NCBI GenBank assembly: GCA_029964075.1
Contig: CM057149.1
Coordinates: forward strand, 36,786,900-36,850,899
Reading direction: 5' to 3'
Length of the DNA: 64,000 nt
Source of the DNA: Patiria pectinifera
Taxonomy: Eukaryota; Echinodermata; Asteroidea; Valvatida; Asterinidae
Shown here: in pieces, positions 34,145-45,272 of the stretch
How the letters are laid out: each line of letters starts with the position of its first letter
How positions within the stretch are numbered: the stretch's first letter is position 1
The notes under the pieces: model-generated
Told to the model about the DNA's origin: nothing
What the model saw: the letters and a program-made list of their open reading frames with translations, nothing else
Databases searched by the model: none
Made by a program: the position numbers and the translations under genes

Positions 34145-34411
34145 CTCTCATGCAGGGGGGGGGGGGGTTTACTTCAGACGTCTTTTTTTCTTGTAATTTC
34201 ATGTTGGAGTTTAGATACGTTAAAGTGTCCTAAATGAACCTGTAAATTACTCAAAATTGAGGCGTCTGAAAAAGGGGAATAATGGGGGGGGGGGTTACTT
34301 CAGACGTCTTTTTTCGTGTAATTTCATGTTGGAATTTAGATACGCTAAAGTGTCCTAAATGAACCTGGAAATTACTCGAAATAGAGGCGTCTGAAAAAGG
34401 GGGAATAATGT
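34145..34411 (+). repeat. Tandem duplication in the REXO4 3' UTR region
   Basis: Two units of about 128 bp, each a G run (34155-34167 and 34284-34294) followed by ACTTCAGACGTCTTTTT, then AATGAACCTG and GGCGTCTGAAAAAGG. The GACGTC and GCGTCTG words can pair within a unit. Confidence 0.85.
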
Positions 34412-34477
34412 TCTATAGCTGTAAAGAAGGTGAGTGTGCTTCTAAAGCATACATAAACTACAAAGTCTAAATGTGAA

Positions 34478-34483
34478 AATAAA
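34478..34483 (+). terminator. Likely REXO4 polyadenylation signal
   Basis: AATAAA 380 bp after the stop codon. A second AATAAA at 34994-34999 could serve a longer transcript. Confidence 0.5.
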
Positions 34484-34499
34484 AACTTGACAAAGTTCT

Positions 34500-35860
34500 A
34501 CATTTTCGGGTTCATGTGCCAAGTGTGGCCTTTATTTACGGAGGTAGTCCAGTAAATTGGCCACATTTATAGGCTAAATTTCGGATGGCATTGCTCAATT
34601 TCAGTAATTCTTTTTCATACAAGTTGAAAAACATGCTCTTTTAAGGCACTTCATCGGTGTACCAAATCTGATTGCTTTTTAAGAAATAAAATTGTTAATC
34701 CAGGTCAGTTTTTTTTCAACTCCCCCTGATTGCTTGTGGGTGATTCTCGGTAAAAGTATTCCTGCTAAGCACACACATTTTGCTGATCAATATTATCTGC
34801 TTTGCAGCGCCTTAAAACTGGGCCCCATCCAATAATTCTCAGCCTAAATTTTAGATTGATTTTTAGCATGGGTTATGTAATTTGTGAAGTGCAAATAGAA
34901 CGTGTCAGATCGATATCAGTTGTTTTTTAATCAATGTAAAGATACATTATGGCCCAGTATAATCCGTTTTGCTAAATGTTTTGATCACAAGAAAATAAAA
35001 AGTTAAACTGGACAGTCTGTTGTTGTGTTATTGCTAATTTTTGCTCATTGCCACATTCTTCACGTAAATTCAACAATATTAGGCTGCATCTAAATCAACT
35101 GTCTAGAGCTAGGTCTAGGTCCGCGCCCATTGAAAATACGAGGGGACCACGTATGTTTCAGCCCCATAGACCGTGCGTGCATTTAGTTGTCTTCTCACGC
35201 ATGCGCAATGGTTTCCTCCGCGTCGTCGGCTTGCAAACAGCGGTAGCAGACGACGCACTGAACGATTGTCTGGTTTTCATGTCGTAAAATGTATCCTTCT
35301 CAAACGTACTTAAAAGATGATTCAAACCAAAAATTATCAGTAGACCAAGTGAACAAAGATATAAATTGTCTCTACAGTGTGGTAACGGCGCTAAAAACCT
35401 TTTCAAATATATAAAAAAGCAATAACGTACAAAATGAAAAGGAAAAACGTTCGCTTTTGAGTTTGGTTTACACATTTGGACAATTTGCCGGGTTTACCTC
35501 AGATCAGCCGTAGTACCATCGGAAAGGATGATAGATTATTTTCATTTTACAGGTGATTTGATGTAAGAAGGAAACCTGTAGCTTATAAAAATCGTCATTT
35601 TTCGAGTAAACCCATTTTGAAAGCTTCGTGCACAAATACACTGGTCCCAGTGCCCTCTATGATCGTACTTAACTGCATTTCAGGGCCGGGAACCAGTCAG
35701 TTGTAAATCGTTTCAGTTAAATGTGTACATTTCCAACACGTCAAAAGATTACAAACGGAGCGGCGCGTGGCGCCTGGCTAGCCATATGTTTACGGGCCAG
35801 ATTCCAGGGTTTGTGGACAGGTATGTGCACACGAACGTTACATTCAACGAAAAAAACGTA
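34500..35860. other. Intergenic spacer
   Basis: No gene recognised. Short open frames near 35048-35475 show no domain. A CTGGTCCCAG / GGGAACCAG inverted pair lies at 35641-35696. Confidence 0.55.
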
Positions 35861-35861
35861 T

Positions 35862-35940
35862 AAGGGGCCATTCAGAATTTTCAATGTTTTAAAATTTCGA
35901 CTTTTTTTCCAAATTATTTTGACCCACCCACCCACCCCTA
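35862..35940 (+). repeat. GGGGCCATTCAGAATTTTC repeat, copy 1
   Basis: About 60 bp here match in inverted orientation the segments ending at 39645 and 47656. Followed by CCCACCCACCCA. Probably one end of a dispersed element. Confidence 0.6.
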
Positions 35941-35963
35941 ATTTCGATTAATAAAAAACTGAA

Positions 35964-36022
35964 CATGTACATGTACATGCACTTGCATGTACATGTACTT
36001 GAACACCATGTACATGTGTGTC
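35964..36022. repeat. ACATGT-rich run
   Basis: Overlapping TACATGTACATG words. Short runs of the same kind recur at 42136 and 54129. Confidence 0.7.
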
Positions 36023-36358
36023 TAGTTCAGTGACGGCGTGAAGTTGTCGGTCTTCCTCTTTTGCACTGGTGACCTTCAGTTTTCTTGTGTCTTGCTAGCT
36101 GATATGCTGTTGGAAATGACAGCTGTTGCAGTTTTGGAAGCCACAAAGATGACCGTGGTTTTGTCGTTTTCTGGATGAGGTGGATGACATGTGACATACG
36201 AGGTTGTGCCTGTCATGTGAGATAGCTGAGAAAAACATTCGCTCGTATCCCCCACAGGCTACGGTCCTCGTAGTCGTGGAGTCCAGTGGTTGAATAGTCC
36301 TTTTTTTTTTATAGCGAATGGATACACGTAGGCCTACATGACGTACATGTACAGTACA

Positions 36359-36532
36359 CAGTGGCGTAGCCACGGGGGGCGTGGGGGGGCGACAGCGACA
36401 GCATGAAACCTTGTCGCCCCCCAGTCGCCCCCTGAGATTTTGAGTTTCTAAAAAAATTATCATTGATCTACATGACGCCCCCCCATGAAATGTTCCAGCG
36501 CCCCCCTTGAACAATTCCTGGCTACGCCACTG
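36359..36532. mobile_element. hAT-like MITE, CAGTGGCGTAGCCA family, copy 1
   Basis: Ends CAGTGGCGTAGCCA and TGGCTACGCCACTG. The body contains GAAACCTTGTCGCCCC and TGATCTACATGACGCCC. Left flank ACAGTACA (36351-36358) is not repeated at its own right flank but is found right of copy 2. Confidence 0.82.
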
Positions 36533-36539
36533 GCTCCGG

Positions 36540-37385
36540 TTGACCATGCACACCATGGCTCGAACTATAGTGTGATCCGGTACACTCGCTGGCCCCGTCC
36601 AGCTGTTGCTTCCCCGTCACTGTAGCGGTCCGCTCCCGCTTCAGTCCGGCCGTCTCTGCGAAGCGAAAGCTCGTACCGTGCCCACTCGGTTCAGCTAGAA
36701 TCTTTGGCATACTTGGTTCCCCCAGTTAGTGTTGTGAGATTCCGACACCGGTGTTGAAACCAAGGAAAAGCCTGACGTTGGAGGAATCCCCACGCAGTTA
36801 AATAAACCAGTAAAGTCACTGTGAGAAAGCTCTGTTTCCCGCCAAATTCGTTATCATAGACAATAATGTTGATTCTAATATAAATTTAATGAACTAATAG
36901 GGAATGCAACAATAATTTCAGGAATGAATTGCAGGGCAGCTCCGTCGCACAGCCTTTAACGTTTCACCACTTGAAACTTAGAACTGATAGAAACATGGAT
37001 TACAAGATACGAGAACTGTTCGATTGCCTCATTGATGTTCTCCGAAGTCTTCGTGTTAAAATTAGAAAAAGTTTTAACTATGGAAGGTTATGAATCTTTT
37101 CTTTCAAAACTGAGGGAGGAATTATTGCAGTCATATTTATTTTATCGTCAATGTAAAATTGTGTCTTATTTCATTTTGTTCCCGGGTATTTTCTTGTTGT
37201 TTCTTTAGTGTGTGTATTTAATGTGAGTGTAGACCTATGTATGTCAACTAGGTTGTTTGTTTTTATGGTTTGCATTTTTCTCTCTGGGGAATGGGATTGC
37301 TTTTGTTTCTCGGTTTTGTTTTGTTTTGTTTGTAATAATCTTTTTAGCCCGTTTGTCATTCATTCCCGTTATTGAGTCTGGTTGT
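36540..37385. other. Spacer left of the tandem duplication
   Basis: 36540-36720 is GC-rich with open minus-strand frames but no domain I recognise. The rest, including a GTTT-rich stretch at 37255-37385, is unassigned. Confidence 0.45.
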
Positions 37386-37912
37386 TTGTTTTGTTTGTTG
37401 GGGTGTTTGTTTGTTTGTTTGTTGGGTTGTAAGAGTATTTATTTATTAGTTCGTATTTATTTGTTAGATCTGGAAGGCTCATGTCACGGAATGTCCCATT
37501 AAATTGTTTAGAAATTATGTTGAAAATAACATCTTCATGGATTCCCAGCACAACTCCTCACAATAAGCCAGTGTTAACAATATTTCTCGTTGTGGGTCTG
37601 AACATGAAAATTGTCGGTTTGTGTATTATGAATATGATCAAGTGAAATTATTTACGCACTATTTTGCCCATTTCCCTCAAAATTGCATTTTGCAATATTG
37701 TACATCTTTATCAATTTGCTATAATATGTGATACCTCACCAACAAGTATCTTTTAACGAAATTCAATCAGAATATTTATCAATTTTTTTTAATTGTTTTA
37801 GTTGTTGTGTAACTTGTTGGTGTCCCTGCCACACTGTACGATGGTGTAGCCGTGCGTTATGCACGTGGATTACTTTCGTTTTGACGGAGACGGATTACTT
37901 TCGTTTTGACGG

Positions 37913-38601
37913 AGCGCCACTGCAAGTATATATGTTGCGGATTATTTAATTCGTTATTACGGATTATTAATTCGTTATTACGGATTACTAATTCGTTATT
38001 ACGGATTATTAATTCGTTATTACGGATTATTTAATTCGTTATTACGGATTACTAATTCGTTATAACGGATTATTTAATTCGTTATTACGGATTACTAATT
38101 CGTTATAACGGATTATTTAATTCGTTATAACGGATTATTTAATTCGTTATTACGGATTATTAATTCGTTATTACGGATTATTAATTCGTTATTACGGATT
38201 ATTTAATTCGTTATTACGGATTATGAATTCGTTATTACGAATTACTCATACGTTCTGAGTCATTACTCGGCAAGTATGGCACAGGAGTGCAAACGTTGTA
38301 TGCAAAGATACACAGGCCCCTGGTCACGTGCTCTTCACGTGTGAGAACATCAGACCTAATTCGTAATAACGAATTAATAATCCGTAATAACGAATTAATA
38401 ATCCGTAATAACGAATTAGTAATCCGTAATAACGAATTAGTAATCCGTAATAACGAATTAATAATCCGTAATAACGAATTAAATAATCCGTAATAACGAA
38501 TTAAATAATCCGTAATAACGAATTAGTAATCCGTAATAACGAATTAATAATCCGTAATAACGAATTACATAATCTGTAACATATATACTTGCAGTGGCGC
38601 T
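37913..38601. mobile_element. Fold-back element with tandem-array arms, copy 1
   Basis: Outer inverted repeats AGCGCCACTGCAAGTATATA and TATATACTTGCAGTGGCGCT. Inside these, each arm is a tandem array of 17-19-bp units such as CGGATTATTAATTCGTTATT (about 16 units left, about 12 inverted units right). A unique spacer of about 110 bp holds two CACGTG words. No coding frame. GCGC directly flanks both CACTGC ends and may be a 4-bp target duplication. Confidence 0.85.
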
Positions 38602-39235
38602 AATGGGCTTTCGTAGAATAGAGTCTGGTGACTGTACAAAGAAATTTCTTTGAATAAAAGTCGAATCGTTCATTCATGTGTACTTGTTATGCAAAGCAGG
38701 GGGCAGTGGTTCAAGGATATCTATGTCGAATTGCAGAAAGTGTGCAAGAACGCGACTTGAATGCTTTTATGTGTTCGCAATACAACGACGCTGTTTAGTT
38801 ATTTCACTGTGTGACCCAGTGAGAAATTTTGGAATCATAATGGCGTCAGCGATACTTGCCATGGGGAACTCTTGCGTACGACTTTCTGTGCTTTGGTACT
38901 GTTGTTTCCAGGACAATTGTTTGTACGGTAACCCGACGTACCCAGATTTTTAAAGACGAAATTGCCGACCTCAAACTTGTTAGTGCCATATTTGGCAACT
39001 ATATGTGCGTTATTAGTTTAATTAAACATATGAACAGGTTAATTAAACATAGTACCATTGAAGGTAAACAGTAAACATAACAGCATAGAAGACCGACAGA
39101 CGAACATAAAATGTTACAAAATAAACATATTTGTCTGGATAATTTGTTAGGGCGTTACCGGCAAGTTAACACAAACTTGGTGTCAAATAGATGACTTTTC
39201 ATACAAGTTTACATAAACTTTAACTGTATGACCTG

Positions 39236-39422
39236 CAGTGGCGTAGCCACGGGGCGTGGGGCGACAGCCCCCTGAAACCTTGTCGCCCCAGTCGCCTCCC
39301 CCACTGAGATTTTGAGTTTCTAAAAAAATTATTAGTGATCTACATGACGCCCCCCCATGAAATGTTCCAGCCCCCCGGGCGCCCCCCCCCCCCACACTGA
39401 AAAATTCCTGGCTACGCCACTG
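39236..39422. mobile_element. hAT-like MITE, CAGTGGCGTAGCCA family, copy 2
   Basis: Same ends and body as copy 1, with a longer C-run. Its right flank is ACAGTACA (39423-39430), identical to the left flank of copy 1. Confidence 0.82.
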
Positions 39423-39569
39423 ACAGTACATACAGGGGACGAAGTTGGAAAAGAAACACGCATCGCGATATCGGAACGCTTGTGCGTAGTTCAGGCAAGT
39501 CAAAAGATCTATCTTTCTTTGTTTTTTCATCTTTTTTTCCATGGAAAGTGAATTTCGATTTTCAATTAT

Positions 39570-39645
39570 TTAGCTTGACCCACCCACCCACAATTTGGAA
39601 AAAAGATCGAAATTGTAAAACATTGAAAATTCTGAATGGCCCCTA
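39570..39645 (-). repeat. GGGGCCATTCAGAATTTTC repeat, copy 2 (inverted)
   Basis: Reverse complement of the 35862 copy, next to CCCACCCACCCA. Its duplicate in unit 2 ends at 47656. Confidence 0.6.
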
Positions 39646-40483
39646 ACGTGAGACCTTACTTTTCCATTGAAACGGTTTCCGACTTAAATGATATTTATAC
39701 ATCGCACTTTCCGTGGCATCCTTTACCATTTTTCAGTGAAGACAAGTTTACAATTACTCGGCAAAACTGAAAAATTATCCCCTAAACTGTCGCCTGTTTT
39801 GAATTTGTGACCCAATACTTTCGTACTACACGACACGGAAAAACAAAACAAATGCATCAAATACTCTCTGTTTTTTTTGCGCTAAGGTTTGCAAAAGTGA
39901 CTTTGATTGCCTAAAATTCCTGTCCACGTGGAAAGAAAAATTTATCAAAGTATTTCGAGCATGATGTTGACCGATACTTCAGTGGGTCAAACTGCGACTG
40001 CAAACATCCATGTTTGCTGATTATCAGTATTTCATATTTTGAGTGCGCATGCGCGCAAACTAAATGAGCGGCTGAAACATACGTGGGACGCGCTGACAAT
40101 AGACGTAGCCGTAGCTCTGGAAGCCCATTTCGGACACAGCCTTATATTACTGGATTAGGCACATACAGTGACCTATCGCGGTAGAATCGAGTTGGAATCA
40201 CGTCAATGCAGCTTGTGAAATATTGTCCAGTTACATGATATACAAATGGACGGGGAAAGCGCAAAATCTGAGACAAACAAAATTTAGTGTACAAAAACTC
40301 CATAGGGTTGTCTATTAAGGGGCGTGGCTAACTCGCAAACGGCGATAGGTCTATAGACCTTATACTTAGTGGGTGTATCAGAGGCTGTTCTTTGTTATTT
40401 AATTTTGTCAACAATGACTGCACAAAAGGTTTACTCATGCTTATGTACGCCATACAAAACCATTGCCCTCTGTCTACGCCCTG

Positions 40484-42007
40484 AAGGGAAGATACAACAT
40501 TTGCAGACATCAAAAATTGAAATGATCAAATTATCACAAAATACTGGATTGTTAAGGAATGACAGTCTAAAGCATCCTATAAAATCATGGCTCCAGGTGT
40601 GCTGACATTTTCCAGAAAAACTTAATTTTTCCAACGAAGGTCGGCTGACCAGAAAAAACTGGCTTTTTTTTCAAAAACTGCTCCAAATTTTTCAAATTTA
40701 GTTCATTGTGCGCATTTTCTGTGCAATTGATTACACACATGTGAAGGGGTACAAGCCTGCTATAGACTGATTCTCTGACTTAACAATTCCCCAAAGTCTA
40801 TAAATTGCTCCGTTTCATCTGTCAAGTGGGGTAAGGGATCTTCAATGTAGTTCCCATGGAAAATTTTCCCATGGGACCCCATGGAAATTGCATGGTGAAT
40901 TGGACACCATGTGGCATGAATTTTTTTTCCCATGGGAGTTTTCCCATTGGCTTTTTTTCCATGGGAAATTTTATATGGGATTTTTTCCCATGTATGATTT
41001 CCTGTCATTTGTCAAAAGATTCCAAATTGCTCCTATGGTATTTTTCAATAACAACTTTTTAAAATACATTTTAACCCTGCGTGTTTTGTGCTATTTACCG
41101 AATACGTAAAGCTCATCGTGGAACTCCGATGGGGGTTGTTCCACGTATTATTAGTGGCTTATGCACTTTTTGACAAATATCCACATTATTGCTCCCATAC
41201 CGGACCACTTGTCAAGTTGTACCATATTATCTCAGTGTACCCAATTTGTTTTCTCATAAATGTTTCAAACCAAAATAACAAATGAATCATTATTATCCAA
41301 ATATTATTGAATGACACATTTTCCACATAAAAAAATACTGTATGCTTCAAGTTGACTTTGAAGCAATTCTCACAATTCTCATCCCCATGGTGTTCCCATG
41401 ATGACATAAAATCCCCTTGGTGTCACCATGGTGTCCATAAAATCCCCATGGTGTTCCCATGGTGTTCATAAAATCCCTATGGTGTTCCCATGGTGTCTAT
41501 AAAATCCCCATGGTGTTCCCATGGTGTTCATAAAATCCCCATGGTGTTCCCATAATGTCCATAAAATCCCCATGGTGTTCCCATGGAGCTCATAAAATCC
41601 CCATGGTGTTCCCATTTTGTCCATTCAATCTCCATGGTGTTCCCATGGAGCTCATAAAATCCCCATGGTGTTCCCATGGAGCTCATAAAATCCCCATGGT
41701 GTTCCCATGTTGTCCATGCAATCTCCATGGTGTTCCCATGGGTTTCCCATGATGAACATAAAATCTCCCATGGTGATCATTTGAACTCACATGGTGTTCT
41801 TGATGACCCCAAGGGTTTCCCATGGGGTCCCATGGGAATCCCATGGGATGCTCAAGGGACATTTCTGTTAGGGCATGATTGGTTTTCTTGGTTTTTCCAG
41901 CATATACAAGCCCCAAACGTGAAACACGTCAGTTTAATAATATTTTAAATCCTCCAAACCATTTATTCCTGAAAAATTGCAGCAAAAGCAAATGTTGTAC
42001 ATTCCCT
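40484..42007. mobile_element. TTAA element, AGGGAA family, expanded copy in unit 1
   Basis: Left end GAAGGGAAGATACAACATTT, right end AAATGTTGTACATTCCCT before TTAA at 42008-42011. The core matches 6695-7209 but is enlarged to about 1.5 kb by CCATGG-rich minisatellites. Confidence 0.75.
41388..41850. repeat. CCATGGTGTTCC minisatellite, unit 1
   Basis: Imperfect units of about 30 bp: CCATGGTGTTCCCATGG then a variable TGTTCATAAAATCC. Both strands are open over short stretches because of the repeat. A smaller CCATGG cluster lies at 40854-40990. Confidence 0.88.
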
Positions 42008-42262
42008 TTAATGCATAAGGTCTATTTTCGTACAGTGCCCTGAAGCAGAGTCTAGTCTGATCGGCCCCTCCCTCCCCGCACATTATCGATCACCAACTTC
42101 TTGGATTGACTAGGCCTACCTGTCGCAACTTAAATACATGTACATGTATTACCCAAAAGCAGATGTCCACTTTTGAACCTCCATACTTTTCGGCCACCTG
42201 AGTAAAATCTGCTTTTCAGGTAGCAGAAAAGCAGAAAAATGCATTGTCACAAACCGTTAGTA

Positions 42263-42310
42263 TTGTGGCGACCCTGACCCGGCGCTATAAAAGTTCCTGG
42301 CCTTGGCAGC
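42263..42310 (+). promoter_or_regulatory. TATA-box-like motif in unit 1
   Basis: CGCTATAAAAG sits in a GC-rich context about 290 bp before the 15-bp minisatellite. The same motif recurs at 50289 in unit 2. Promoter function is an inference only. Confidence 0.3.
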
Positions 42311-42575
42311 GAGCGGTCTAGCAGGCCAAGAGAGCAGATCCGTTTTGGGGAAATCTACCGCCAGGCAATGGGCACAATCACATAAGGGGGAATACAATCA
42401 GTTTAAATGACACAGAAACATGCGAGCACTCAAGTCTAATGAATTGGAGGCGTAAATAAATTACCAATGAATGTAACTTCAATCACGAATTCAACTTCGC
42501 GTATCAATACAATGCAATAACTATTACATTACATAAGAAGAATTCATAAAACCCATTTAACATGTGTCTCCTTCA

Positions 42576-43138
42576 CCAGGTGCCCCTGCCCCAGGTGCCC
42601 CTGCCCCAGGTGCCCCTGCCCCAGGTGCCCCTGCCCCAGGTGCCCCTGCCCCAGGTGCCCCTGCCCCAGGTGCCCCTGCCCCAGGTGCCCCTGCCCCAGG
42701 TGCCCCTGCCCCAGGTGCCCCTGCACCAGGTGCCCCTGCACCAGGTGCCCCTGCACCAGGTGCCCCTGCACCAGGTGCCCCTGCACCAGGTGCCCCTGCA
42801 CCAGGTGCCCCTGCACCAGGTGCCCCTGCACCAGGTGCCCCTGCACCAGGTGCCCTGCACCAGGTGCCCCTGCACCAGGTGCCCCTGCACCAGGTGCCCC
42901 TGCACCAGGTGCCCCTGCACCAGGTGCCCCTGCACCAGGTGCCCCTGCACCAGGTGCCCCTGCACCAGGTGCCCCTGCACCAGGTGCCCCTGCACCAGGT
43001 GCCCCTGCACCAGGTGCCCCTGCACCAGGTGCCCCTGCACCAGGTGCCCCTGCACCAGGTGCCCCTGCACCAGGTGCCCCTGCACCAGGTGCCCCTGCAC
43101 CAGGTGCCCCTGCACCAGGTGCCCCTGCACCAGGTGCC
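42576..43138 (+). repeat. 15-bp proline-coding minisatellite, unit 1 (about 37 copies)
   Basis: Unit GCCCCTGCACCAGGT, with GCCCCTGCCCCAGGT variants clustered at the left. All plus frames and two minus frames are open (PGAPA, LHQVP or CTRCP repeats), as expected for a stop-free 15-mer. One unit near 42850 is a base short. A pyrimidine tract and CAG precede it, so an exon is possible but unproven. Confidence 0.93.
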
Positions 43139-43198
43139 TGCCCCTACATCAGGTGCAACCACTTTAGCAGGTGTCCCTGAACTTTCGGAGATTGCTAC

Positions 43199-45272
43199 TG
43201 TAGCGGGATCCTACTGGGCTCTTGTCCGCCAAATCCGGCCAAACGCAAGAAAAGGGGACAGACAGACGGGATTTCTAACTCTGAAGGAAGATCTCATTTA
43301 TTTCGCCATGCGGAGTCTGCGGGCAACTTGCCGCACCGCTACCAGAACTGCAACTGATCAATTCCCAGCATAGACATACACACAATCTGAACAAATGTAT
43401 ACAAATGTAGCAACTTTACCCAACTCTGGAATCCAGCCAAGTTCTTCCCGCGCAATTGAACAAAAGAACCCCACTTAGGCAACCTATTTGTAGAGCCTAT
43501 TTCCGGAGCGCGCGCTAGCCAGACCCAAATCCAGGTCAGGTGCGCGCCGCCGGAGCCCCTCCGCCGGAGCACTAGTGCTAGAAAGCAATAACAAAAGTGT
43601 GCACAGACTGTCCGTTACACTACCCCCTCATTAAATTGGGTCTATTCTCCTGAATAGGGGCACATATACAACACATTTTACATGAACTTTGTTTTTTTCT
43701 TTAACCCAACATTGGGTGTCCTCAAAGGATGTGGAGCAACGTTGATCTGGTCCCCAAAATGGTTACTCAGATCAAACGTTAATCCAGCAATCCATGATGA
43801 CAACCTCTTCAACAGGGAAAACATTTTTGAAACAACATGAGAAATCAAACACTTTAGGCCAAAAAAAAAAAGTCTCCGATTTCTGGTATGCGCGCGCGTC
43901 GCCGTAGCCATGCGCGTCGGCAAAATGAAAAGTTTTTTTTTTCAATGAAAAATGATGTCTCAAAACCGCCAAACTCACTGGTTTGACTGGAATCCTGCTA
44001 CTGCACAATTTTAACGTGTTTTTAGATGGGGTTATGATCGAGAATAAGCTTTATGTGGCCTCTCTGGACTCCCATATATTTGCACTAAGTTTAGTCGGGC
44101 ACCATTTGCAGTCATCAGCCGACATTTGAAGCAAAAAAATCAGGTAAAAAAAAAAAAGCCGCGTCGCCGCACCACTTTTTGGCTAAGGTCCATACCAGAA
44201 ACCGGAGACTTATTTTTTTTGGCCTTACTTTCTTTATCAATGGGTGTCCTCAATGGAAGTTGATCAGCGTTGATTCTAGTCCCCAGACTGGTGCACAGAA
44301 TCAAACAGTGATACAACAAACCGTGACGATTACCTTACAACAATTTCAACACATTCTTTTACATTTTTTTTCTTGTTCACTTTACTTGGAAACTGTCCTT
44401 TATGTCCTCACTATTTCACAAAACAATGTCCACCCAAGAGAGAACTTCTCTCCAGTCTCTGTCTGTGTTGCACTTCGCAAGCTTTAGTGTCTTCAGCCAA
44501 GTACACAGGTCACGTCGCTGTACTCCTTCCACCTGGTCGTTGACTTCCCAACCTTGCTTTGGTCCCGTTGTCTTCCGTGGTGTCTGTCCACGCACTGTTG
44601 TCTTCTCCGGCAGCCTTGTCTTCTGTGGTGCACCCCGCACCGGCGGATTCCCCGTCTTTTTCGGCGGCCTCGTCTTCTGTGGTGCACCCTGCACCGGCGG
44701 ATTCCCAGCCTTTGATGCTCCCTGCATCAACGGGTATCCTGTCTTCTGTGGTACTCCCTGTACCTTCGGCCTCGTCTTCTTTGATGCGTCCTGCATCGCC
44801 AGATCCGCAGTCTGTTGGCTTACCGTTCTTGTCCCTGTCACGTGCACCTGCGGTCTGAAAGTCAATGTCGTTGCTTGCTCCAGCGGGGCTGCTTTCGCCG
44901 GGGGATAGTGCCGCTCCGGCTCGGTTGCCGTCACCTGAACATGAAGGTCAGTGTCTTGTGGTCGATTGTCCGTGGTCTGAGTTGCTGTCCCGGCAGTACG
45001 GCGGTCGATGAGTTCAGCGTGCTCTGGCTGATTGGCATGCACCAGCGGAGCCGTCCACAACGGTGGATCAGTGTGCATCGATGGGGATGTCCGCAACGAT
45101 GGAGCTATCGATGTGCAGCTTAAGTTCTCCGCAGCAGTTGGATCAGGACTGGAAAAGTCAGTGCATCCACGAACCTCGATCCGATGGACAGCCGCCATGC
45201 TCGCCAGTATCACGGGACGGGGCTCCACGTCAACAGCAGGGCTATCATCGCTTGCAGCGGCCTCCCTACTCG
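43199..45272 (-). mobile_element. LTR retrotransposon, partial copy in duplication unit 1
   Basis: 3' LTR at 43199-43619 plus the adjoining internal region. The copy ends at the segmental-duplication boundary, so it arose by duplication of the 50995-53878 insertion or its ancestor and not by a second integration. Confidence 0.88.
43855..44227. mobile_element. TAAGGCC-A-run MITE nested in the LTR element, unit 1
   Basis: Ends TAGGCCAAAAAAAAAAAG and TTTTTTTTGGCCTTA. Inner inverted blocks TCTGGTATGCGCG and CATACCAGA. It lies inside the internal region of the LTR element; its copy is at 51651-52023. Confidence 0.75.

Larger units (their letters stand above)
37386..45272. repeat. Segmental tandem duplication, unit 1 (7887 bp)
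   Basis: Matches 45273-53067 along its whole length. Differences are mostly array-length changes plus scattered small changes. The join CTACTCG|TTGTTTTG at 45272/45273 shows about 1 bp of shared sequence. Content in order: fold-back element, hAT-like MITE, TTAA element with CCATGG minisatellite, 15-bp minisatellite, partial LTR element. Confidence 0.93.

Noticed and set aside
36095-36556. 153-codon minus-strand frame
   Set aside because: Runs through a hAT-like MITE and flanking spacer; no domain and no splice context.
37946-38580. CRISPR-like array
   Set aside because: Repeats abut without unique spacers, the arms are inverted, and the context is an animal genome.
42562-43373. Long open frames over the 15-bp minisatellite as separate proteins
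   Set aside because: A stop-free 15-mer keeps all plus frames and two minus frames open; openness alone is not evidence of coding.
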